A DNA stretch of 32,733 nt, taken from positions 1 to 32,733 of the forward strand of contig RWJK01000496.1 of the NCBI GenBank assembly GCA_004335835.1. Direction: 5' to 3'. The translations under genes were made by a program, and so were the position numbers. Below the pieces are notes generated by a model. The model did no database searches. It was not told the origin of the DNA and saw nothing but the letters and a program-made list of their open reading frames with translations. Each line of letters opens with the position of its first letter. Within the stretch, counting starts at the first letter, position 1. The DNA comes from Scenedesmus sp. ARA3. Taxonomy: Eukaryota > Chlorophyta > Chlorophyceae > Sphaeropleales > Scenedesmaceae. Shown here piece after piece: positions 18,561 to 27,600 of the stretch.

Positions 18561-21500
18561 TTCTCCGCATCAGCGTCAAAGCTCCACAGCGTGTTGAACA
18601 GCACGGTGCTCAGGTAGCGCTCCCCAAAGCTGGGCAGCACGGTCACCACCAGCTTGTCCTTGTTCTCAATGCGGCGAGCAACCTTCAATGCGGCAGCCAC
18701 CGCAGCACCTGCAACGCGGCATAGGAATCACCAGCAGGAAGCACGGCAGCAGGATGAGCGCAGGCGGCCAAGGCAGATGGTTTGAGGGTGGGCAGCGTCC
18801 GTTGAGCCTTGCAAACAACCTGATGCGGGCCTGCAGCGCAGCTGGCAGAGGAGCAAGGTTGTGACAAGCTGGCAGCACGGTCACCACCAGCTTGTCCTTG
18901 TTCTCAATGCGGCGCGCAACCTTGAGCGCGGCTGCCACGGCGGCGCCTGATTTGTGAGAACAGGCACAAGAAGAAGCAGGAGCAGAGGAGTGAGTGGTTT
19001 GAGCGTGAGTAGTGAACATTCTGAGCGTCCTGGCAAAGCAAGGATGCCGCAGGCCTGCATTGGCAGACAGCTGGCAGCAGAGTCACGCTCAGAGGCGAGG
19101 ACAGGGGCACAGTCACCACCAGCTTGTCCTTGTTTTCAATGCGGCGAGCAACCTTGAGCGCAGCCGCCACCGCAGCACCTGCAATGGGGCATTTTCGCAT
19201 GAAGCACAGCACAGCAGCAGAGTCAATTCTAGAGATCACTTGGAAGTCACGGAGTTCTGCAGAAGTTACGGAGGCCTGCAGAAGGCAATCCAGCAGACAA
19301 ACAAGGCGCGTTTGCAGCTTGATGCAGCAGAGACAGAGAAGCTGAGCTGGGCAGCACAGTCACCACCAGCTTGTCCTTGTTCTCGATGCGGCGCGCAACT
19401 TTCAGTGCGGCCGCCACTGCAGCGCCTGCAGCGGCGCAGAAAATGTGGGGAAATCACGGCGCAGCAGGAGGAGCAGAGTCACTTACTTGAAGTCAACTGA
19501 AGCCTGCAATTGCAACAATGCGTAACAACAGCGAGGTTGAACATAAGGATGACATGGCAAGAGCAAAGCTGGGCAGCACGGTCACCACCAGCTTGTCCTT
19601 GTTCTCAATGTGGCGCTCAACTTTCAATGCAGCAGCAACCGCGGCACCTGCGATGCGACATGTTTTGGGAAGCACAGCGCAGCAGGAGCAGCAGCGTCAG
19701 TTTCTTGGGGTTGCTTGAAGTTGCGGCCTGCAGAAGTTGCGGAGGCCTGCAGCAGAGAGATCCAGCAGACACATAAAGGCGCATTTGCAGCTCGGTGCAC
19801 ACGGACAGAAAAGCTGAGCTGGGCAGCACGGTCACCACCAGCTTGTCCTTGTTCTCAATGCGGCGCGCAACCTTGAGCGCAGCAGCCACGGCAGCGCCTG
19901 CAGCGGCGCATAAAATGTGGGGAAATCACGGCGCTGCAAGAGAACAGAGTTAGTGATTTGTAATCGACTGAGGCCTGCTAATTCAACAATGCGGAAGAAC
20001 AGCAAATGCAGAACCAAGGAGAGGCAGAACCAAGGAGAACCACGGAGAAGCAGAGGGGGTGTGTGCATTGTTGTGCGGTGAACAGAAGACACGTTTGGTG
20101 TTCACAAAGCAGAGCAAAGATGCCGCTGGCCTGTGATGCAGATGCGGCTGGGTCTGGTTGTACAAGGACGGAGGAGGCCCTAGGGAAAGAGTCGATCCCG
20201 ACGCAGCAGCACTGAGCTCGCAACAAGCACAGACCACGTGCTGCCTGCCTACCAGCCCCTCCTCCAGCAGTCAGAACAGAGCATAACATGTGGCATGTTA
20301 TGTAACAAGCTGATAACCACATAATGCACCACATGCAACACGCACCGCTGCTGATGCCTGCCAGCAGGCCCTCCTCCAGTGCCAGGCGCCGCGCCGTCTA
20401 ACCTCGCCCCACATCACCAGCAAAGTCCAAACTTATTTCGTAATAATGTCATGTAACAAATGTAACACGCACCGCTGCTGATGCCTGCCAGCAGGCCCTC
20501 CTCCAGTGCCAGGCGGCGTGCCATCTCCACTGCCTCCTTGCTGCTGACCTTGACCACCTCATCCAGCAGCGACGTGTCCAGCACCTGCGTAATGAAGATT
20601 ACAATGTTTATTTATACGTCACCGCTGATGATGCAAATAGCATCGGCATGCTGCATATGTACACAATACTACCCAGGGCATGCACACATACCTGAAAGCA
20701 CGATGTACAGGCAAGAGTGGGCATGCCTCAACTGCAGCGTACAGTGGGCGATGTTGCTTGCAACACTCAGCGCCGCACACGGGACACAACGCCTGCGCCT
20801 ACCAAAAAACGTCGCATGGCAATGTTCCATCACAACAAACAAAAGTAACATGCTCCTGCCCAGCCGCACCTTGGGCACGAAGCCCGCCCCGATGCCCTGG
20901 ATCTGGTGGTAGCCCGGCTTGCCACCTGACAGCACGGGGCTCTCAGCAGGCTCGACCGCCACCAGCTGCACAGCAGGGTTCTGCTCCTTCAGGTAGCGCC
21001 CAGCTCCTGCAGCACGCACAAAGGCACATACACAGTTAGCAACAGAACTTCTTGTACTTGTTAAATGTTTCTTGCAACTGCTGCACACCAGGGTTCTGCT
21101 CCTTCAGGTAGCGCCCGGCACCTGCATCAAGCGTAAAATTACAGGGCAGAGTACAATTAACATGCCGTTTGCGAGTGTGCTCAAACCTGCAGTGTGCATT
21201 GCGCAGGCTCTCGGCAGCCTCCACCGCCACCAGCTGCACATGGGGGTCCTGCTCTTCAGGTAGCGCCCGGCAACTGCCCCAGCATATGGCAAGCATGGTT
21301 CAAAAGGGAAATCACATCAACAAGTAGCGGTTGTAAACACGCTGCACAGCAGGGCTCTGCTCCTTGTAGGTGCCGCCAAAATGGCGCCACTGTGAAACAC
21401 GATGCACACTTGCAGCCCGCACCTGTGATAGTGCCGCCAGTGCCCACACCCGCCACCAGGATATCCACAGTGCCCGCAGTGTCTGCCCAAATCTCTGGGC

Positions 21501-23504
21501 CCGTGGTGGCATAATGGATGGCTGGGTTGGCGGGGTTTTCAAACTGCTGCAGCATGTAGGCATCTGCCTGGCGGGATACAATCTCCTCTGCCTTGCGGAT
21601 GGCCCCTGTCATGCCCTGCGCGCACAAAATCAAAGAAGCAGGTGCACAGGGTGCAGAATCTCTGTATAATGCCATTGAAAAGGGTTAATCTCCTCTGCCT
21701 TGCGGACGCCCCCTGTCATGCCCTGCGCGCACGAATATCTTGCAGCAGGTGCACAAGCGCCAATGTTAGTGTCAGGCGCTGAGTTGCAACAGAAGTGCCA
21801 ATTGCAGACAGACCATGCGATGGTGCAGCCTCACTGCGCATGCGCCCTGCAATGTGCATTCAGCAACGCATCCACGCGCTGCATGCAAACCCACTCCAGC
21901 CTCAACCAAACCCGATTCAGCTGAGCTGGGCTCCACCAACTCAAATCAGCTCAACTCAACTCAACTCGAACTCGACTCGACTCAGCTCACCTTGCGGCCC
22001 TCGGTGAGCACCAGCTCAGCCCCGAGTGCCTTCAGCAGCACGCGCCGCTCTATGGACATGGTGTCGGGCATGGTCAGCAGCAGCCGGTAGCCCTTGGCGG
22101 CAGCAACAAAGGCAAGCCCCACGCCTGTGTTGCCGCTGGTAGGCTCCACCTGCAGGCATGCAGTTGGAGAATTTCGTAAAAAAAACCTGCGAATTAACAT
22201 GCATGTAACGGCCATTGACTGTATTTGGACGAGCCTTCGTCAGTCATCCTCTGTGCGCTGCATGCCTGCCACAAACAAGTGTGCTGCAGCACGATTCTGC
22301 TGGCTCTGTTGCGTGCGTGAGCTGCTGAACAGCCCTTGCAGCATGCTCCTAGAGCTCGACTGCAATGCAAGCTCTAAATGCAGCTGTGTCTTGTGGTTGC
22401 AAATAACGTTGCTGCTGCTGCTGCTGCTGCTGGCTCACCAGTATTGTTTTTCCTGGCGTGATGAGCCCCTGCTTCTCTGCTGCATCAATCATGCTGAACG
22501 CAATGCGGTCCTTCACGCTGCAGGGGCGGCAGCAGCAGTGCAGCATCAACAGTAAGCATATCAGCAGCTGCATCAGCCACGGCAACTTGACAGCAGGTCG
22601 TAGCAGGTGACAGCACAGCCAGCTGGCAGCCCGACACAGCTCAGTGCAGCATTATCAACTGCTGCTGCTGCTTCTTGAGCAGTATGCAGGTGTACAGCAA
22701 GTTCCATGCTAAGTGGTGTGTGTGGCTGGCATAACAGAACAGACATGCATAAATTTGCATGGGGGGGTGTGCTGCGCTGGATATGCATGCATGCCGGCGC
22801 TCTCAGCGACACCGCCGCAGCATGTGCTAGCACTACCTACTGCCATCACAACAGCACCTGTAGCATCGAGCTGCAACAGTTGCAATGGCAGCTACAGTGC
22901 CTGTCTTACTGCTGCCACTGCAGCGGTTGCAGCTGCCGTTCCGACTCCTGTGGAACACTTCAGTTGCAGCAGTACGTTGCTGATGCAGCTGGGAAGAAGC
23001 CTAGGAGCTGCTTTACACAATTTTTTTTAACAATCTGTTCAAAATCAAGCTGCTGATGCAGAGACTGCAATGAGCCCCTCAGCAGCTGCCTACCTGCAGC
23101 ATGGCTGCATCAGCTCCAGCTTGCATGCCACGCGCGCATAACAGCCAGGGCCCTGCTTCGTCACGCTGTTCAGGTACACCTGCCATTGCAAAAGCCAATG
23201 TAAACATACGTGCAGCTTGGGAAACAACTCTGCTGTGTGCAGCGCCCTGTCGCCATGCGTCCTGCGAGCGATCTACAGCAGCAGACGTAGCCCTGCTTCT
23301 CACCATGGGTGTGTTGCCTATTAGCTTGGTGGCATCAGGTGCTATGTGGTGAGCGTGAACGCCAACGTCTTCATTTAACTCTACGGAGGCAGCTGCTCTG
23401 ACCCTTAGTTTCCTGCTGGGTGCTGCTCGGCAGTGCTGAAGGCAAGTTCCAGTGGAGTGACCTGCTCTAGTGCCTGCTGCCCGCAAGCAGCGTTGCTGCT
23501 GCAT
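18503..23504 (-). CDS. OASTL: Plastid O-acetylserine (thiol)lyase (cysteine synthase)
   Basis: Makes L-cysteine from O-acetylserine and sulfide with pyridoxal phosphate (PLP). Eight minus-strand exons: 23304-23504, 23094-23179, 22439-22517, 21991-22149, 21423-21615, 20870-21006, 20473-20584 and 18503-18708. Phases agree; 390 residues. Residues 1-40 are a plastid leader (cleavage plausible near VRAAAS). Signature elements: KLIGNTPM (60-67), SVKDR with PLP-Schiff lysine K98, the substrate loop PTSGNTG (125-131), phosphate-binding GTGGT (233-237), the IQGIGAGF region and GISSGAA (about 319-325). The C-terminus [12 protein letters not shown] is typical. In the loop used by bacterial and plant enzymes to bind serine acetyltransferase, the usual KPGPHKIQG reads KPGYHQIQG, so the regulatory complex may differ. 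Five exon-edge arrays swell its introns and 3' flank. This makes the gene about 5 kb for a 1.2 kb coding sequence. Confidence 0.95.
18629..19905 (-). repeat. Cysteine synthase exon 8 5'-edge array (6 copies)
   Basis: Six copies, period 222-250 bp, of acceptor plus the first 26-27 codons of exon 8 ([18 protein letters not shown] then LVVTVLP). Edges are 18708 (functional), 18946, 19178, 19425, 19647 and 19897. Over about 26 codons roughly 13 vary, nearly all at synonymous sites: Ala GCT/GCC/GCG/GCA, Leu TTG/CTC/CTG, Lys AAG/AAA, Ile ATT/ATC, Glu GAG/GAA, Thr ACC/ACT. Copy 5 has two replacements (Ala to Glu, Arg to His). After LVVTVLP the copies diverge, and only the first continues into SFGERY. 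Confidence 0.96.
20238..20530 (-). repeat. Cysteine synthase exon 7 3'-edge array (3 copies)
   Basis: The end of exon 7 ([15 protein letters not shown] plus donor GTGCG) is functional at 20473. A near-perfect copy has its edge at 20346 (period 127), and a degraded one lies at 20239-20271. In the 20346 copy, changes in the Ala and Arg codons are synonymous, and one changes Met to Thr. Confidence 0.88.
20985..21385 (-). repeat. Cysteine synthase exon 6 5'-edge array (about 4 copies)
   Basis: Exon 6 begins [20 protein letters not shown] at 21006. A second copy has its edge at 21121 ([13 protein letters not shown]). A third at 21273 keeps the text as far as the AES codons, but one base is missing in the Lys-Glu codons, shifting the frame. 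A fourth, degenerate copy ([10 protein letters not shown]) lies at about 21345-21385. Confidence 0.88.
21577..21740 (-). repeat. Cysteine synthase exon 5 5'-edge duplication (2 copies)
   Basis: The acceptor GCGCAG plus [12 protein letters not shown] (edge 21615) is copied 107 bases upstream in the transcript (about 21683-21735), reading [12 protein letters not shown] before it ends. Confidence 0.88.
21938..21990 (-). repeat. GAGTT/GAGTC pentamer run at a splice donor
   Basis: Directly after the exon 4 donor of cysteine synthase the transcribed strand reads GTGAGCTGAGTCGAGTCGAG, then several GAGTT units. It is an imperfect pentanucleotide microsatellite beginning inside the donor site. Confidence 0.8.
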
Positions 23505-23777
23505 GGCCGCTGCAACAACTGTAGTTCAAAGCGGCAATGAATTCAGAACTTTTGCGAGCAAAGGCTCAGTGCCAGCCAAGGCGATGCTTCCGGTGTGAAG
23601 TGATCCAGCTGCTGCTGTGCAACGTAAAGCTTATGTGCTTTCCATTCGGGAGATCCAGCAGTAGCTGGGTCAGGGAGTTCTACGAAGCGTCCTCTAGCTG
23701 CGAAAAACGAAGCCAGGGCTTGTCACATGTCTGTGTTGTGACATTACCTGCTTGCAGCGTTCAACAATCTCGACAGC

Positions 23778-23803
23778 GTACTTTCGCTTGCTTCCGAAAG
23801 TAC
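23778..23803. other. Perfect inverted repeat (9-bp arms)
   Basis: GTACTTTCG and CGAAAGTAC flank an 8-base spacer. It lies about 275 bases upstream of the cysteine synthase ATG. Function unknown. Confidence 0.6.
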
Positions 23804-23936
23804 AAGCCAATCGGACCAAGGACGCTCAACTTCTGAGTTCGAACCGCTGACAGTACAACACCCAGCAGAAGCTTGTGTAGCAGCATGATCTTGTTATAGC
23901 TGAATGCAGCACGAGTAGTGTGTGATGAGCGTTCTA

Positions 23937-23958
23937 AGGAGGTTGCATGAAACCTCCT
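23937..23958. other. Perfect inverted repeat (8-bp arms)
   Basis: AGGAGGTT and AACCTCCT flank a 6-base spacer (GCATGA). It lies about 160 bases from the first hairpin in the same divergent region. Function unknown. Confidence 0.6.
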
Positions 23959-24685
23959 ATGGAGCCCTGGGTGAGCGAGCGGCATAGATCCAGGCTACTG
24001 TTGCCAGGATACCACAACGGTGTTGTAGGGCTTCACATGCACAGCAACCTATTGCAGCCAGAATGTGGTAGAGCCAACATAAGATAGTTTTGGCATGACA
24101 ACGTCCTAAAGTGCAGCAACATCATTTGGCACTCTTCCTGTGCTCGTCCTGCAAGCTGCCTGTGCAGCTGCCTGTGTCCAGCTTCCCTAGCCTGGTGCAT
24201 GTTGTTCAAAAGCATCACAGCGGTAACGCTGCATTACATATCTCCATCCGCAACCCTGCAACCCTCTAGCAGCAATAGTTAGGGCCACGTGGTCCACTTA
24301 TCATTGCAGCCTCAACATGTAAGCCATGGCACTCACAGGCGACACATTGCTTCCACAACATGAGCTCTTGGACGAAGTCGTTGGACAAACCCCACAGCAT
24401 GTGGGGCACACTGCAGCTCCCACAGCAAGCATGTGCTGGCCTCATGCAGCTGCCTCGCATCAATTGGGTGTAGGAGTCTTCCCCATTGTTTCACTTGCAA
24501 GCAACCCTGCCTATCCGCAATGCAACCGCACACACGTTGCTGCGTGGGCACTGCCACTCAAAAGCCAGCATCAGCAAGGCTGGCCGCAGCTGCAGCTGCA
24601 CCACTTCACCAACCCTCACACACATGTGTGGGCTGCACTCAAATGCTGTTGCCGTTGCGTTTTTGCCGCTTTCCCTGTCCTGCAG

Positions 24686-27600
24686 CAACCCCGGCTGCGG
24701 CTGCGGCACCTGCAGGCAGTGGCCCTGCACACCTTCAGCCCCCCACTGCCGCTGCCACGCCACGCACAGCTGCTGTACGAGGTCAGCTTGCTGCCGGCTG
24801 GCGCAGAGCAGCAGCAGCAGCAGCTGGTGTATGTCAGTGAGCAGGTAAGGAGAAGCAGCAGCTGTATCGCAGTTCTGTGGTTTCTGCACCATTGTGAGCG
24901 GCTGGGGCAGCTGACTGATTTTGCTTTGTGGTGAGGTACATGTGCTCACAACAACAAGTATGAACAGATTACTGCTGCTGCTGCATGCGTGCAGGTGCCC
25001 CTGCAGCATGCTCCCAGCTGGCAGCCATTGGACCCGCAGGCCTGCCTGCTGCCGCCAGCAGCACTGCACACGCCGCTGCAGCCGGGCGATGCACTGCGGC
25101 TAGTCATCAAGGCAGTGCCGGCAGTGCCAGCACCAGCAGCATCAGCAGCAGCTGGAGGTGCAGGGCCATCTGCTGAGTCAGCGGCGGCAGCAGCGCTTGC
25201 AGCGGCGGCAGCAGGCAGTTGCGGTAAAGCTGGCTGCACTGTGTGTGCAGCTGCTGCAGCTGCAGCAGCAGCTGATGCGGGCGGGAGTGCAGGAGGGTAC
25301 GGCAGCAGGTATGCTGCGTGCTGTGCTGTACAGTGGCCTGGCATTAGCTGCCCTTGGCAGGACTTTGCCATGCAGCAGCAGCAGCAGCAGCATGCCGCAG
25401 GTGAGCAGCAGCAGGGGGCTACCACTAGCAGCAAGCAGCAGCAGCGGCAGCAGCAACACGACGAGCAGTTGGTGTACATCAGGCTGGTTGATGGTCAGTT
25501 CCGGGTGTTGCTGCCTCGGCAGCTGCAGCAGCTGCAGAAGCAACAGCAGCAGCAGCAGCAACAGCGGGATACGCAGAGATTTGCAGCACAGCAGTGCACA
25601 GTGCTGCCCACTAGCGTGCAGCAGCAGCAGCAGCAGGGGTCAGGGCTCGACCAGTGCGAGCATGCTGTGAAGGTGCCGTGTTATGGCGACAGGTGCAGAG
25701 TTGTGGTCGACCAGCAGGCAGCAACATCATCAGCAGCAGCACCAGCAGCAGCAGCAGCACCAGCGCCGGCAGGCAGACACAGCCACAGCAGTGGCAGTAG
25801 CATAGGAGCAGTAGTCGAGCAACTAGTCAAGCTGCAGTACATTGGTGGCAGATGGAAGCTTGAAGTTGTGCAGCAAGCGCAGCATCAAGCACAGCTGCAA
25901 TCGCCGCCGCCTCTGCAGCAGCAGCAGGCCGAGGCTGCTCTGCGGCCCAGCACACCACCACCCGCTCCCCGCCAGCCGTCACAGCAAGCCGGCCACTCCC
26001 CAGCAGTCGCAAAGCAGCAGCAGCAGTGGTCCGAGGTTTTGCTGGCGAGCCCCGTGCAGCAGCAGCTGAGCATGGTGCGGCGCGCTGCCAGGCACAGCCG
26101 CACCAGCAGCGGCTGCAGTGAAGCAGCACAGCAGCTGGAGCAGCAGCTGTTGGATGTGTTTGAATCAGGCGCTATAACAGCTGGTGCTGGTGGTAGTGGT
26201 GGTGGTGCTGCTAACAGTCAGATGGCAGGGCTGGCTGCAGCAGCAGCAGCAGTGGTGGGCAGGTCACCTCGCAAAGGTTCATTGTTTGGTCCTAGCAGCT
26301 CAGCTGGTGCTGCTGCAGCTGCTGCTGCCTTCGGCACTGCTCGACTCGCCAGCACAGCTGCTGCTGTTGCTGGCCAGGGGTCGAGCAGTGGATCAGGGCA
26401 GCCAGCAGTAGCGCTGAGGAAAGAGGCCAAGCAGTGTGACCAGGATCTGATGAAGCATGAGGAGCAGCAGCAGCAGCAGCAGCAGCAGGAGGAGGAGCAG
26501 GCTGTTTGTCACAGCTGGCTAGAGGGGCAGGCGGCAGCAGCAGACACGGCAAGCCCTGCCAGAGAGTTGGCAGCAGCAGGCGTCACTATAGATTTGCAGG
26601 AATGCGAGAAGTCACCAGGCAGCTACATGCCATTGGCAGAGCCCGCAGCAGCAACAGCAGCAGCAGCAGCAGAAACAGCAACGGCAAGCAACGGCGGCAG
26701 CAGCAGCAGCAGCGTGGCAAGCGTCACACTTTTCGACTTCACTTTCAGCCTGCATGCTCTGCAGCCGCTAGACCCTGCTGAGCTGGCACACCCTAGTGGC
26801 GGCCTAAACCCCGCCGACCCCTCCGCTAAGCCCAACCGGCTGGTGCTGCAGTTGGGTGACAGCCTGTACACCCTGCCACCACCCAGCCCAAAACCCCAGG
26901 GGGCCTTAGATGCCGATGGTTTAGGTTTGAACGAGGATGGGGAGTACGAGTGGATCAGAGATCAAGATGCTGGGGTGGTGACGTCATCATCCGCTGTGCC
27001 GCTGTTCCCAGGGTATAGGAGTGCTCTAAACCCTCAAGGTCTGCCAGGGTTCAGGCGGCAACTCAGTGCAGGGCACAAGCAGCTGCCATCCGTCAACAAG
27101 CAGCAGCAGCTGTTCAGGTGCGAGGGCTGGGGGGCAGCAGGAGGACAGCACAGCATCTGTTCTGGGTAGCCAACAGTTGACATGCGCGCATCACTAACAC
27201 ATGTTGTTGATGGAACGCCTGCATGATCAGTTCACTTCGATTACCCTAGTGTTGTGCCTGCCCCATGGTGCAACACCTCGTGACGTGGCATGTCACATTG
27301 CAATGTGGCTCAGTGCTCGTGGGAAGTGTGTTGAGTGCATCAATGGTAAGTTGGGGGCTGTGTGGATGTGTCTTACAGCCTAGTGCAGCTCTCATTCTTG
27401 CCTCACACACATGGCTCATGCTGCCACCGCCAAAAAAAGGCTGTCACTGCCAAAAAACTGCTGCCACTGCCAAAATCTGCTGCCACTGCTAATTTCTGCT
27501 GCCACTGCCAATATCTGCTGCCACTGCCAATATCTGCTGCCGCTTCCGCCACAGGTGGATGCTCAGCAACTCGACAGGCATCCTCGACAGCTTGGAACAC

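Larger units (their letters stand above)
23505..24685. other. Divergent region between cysteine synthase and UVRAG
   Basis: The two genes diverge, so both promoters should lie here. The first exon of the UVRAG-like gene is probably inside, but I could not locate it. An ATG at 24326 is open and in frame through to the first recognised exon. However, the bases just before 24686 look like a pyrimidine tract plus CAG acceptor. Two short perfect hairpins lie at 23778-23803 and 23937-23958. Confidence 0.45.

Noticed and set aside
18629..19905. Tandem cysteine synthase pseudogenes
   Set aside because: Only the first 26-27 codons of exon 8 are repeated, always with the same acceptor and intron flank. 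No other part of the gene is included.
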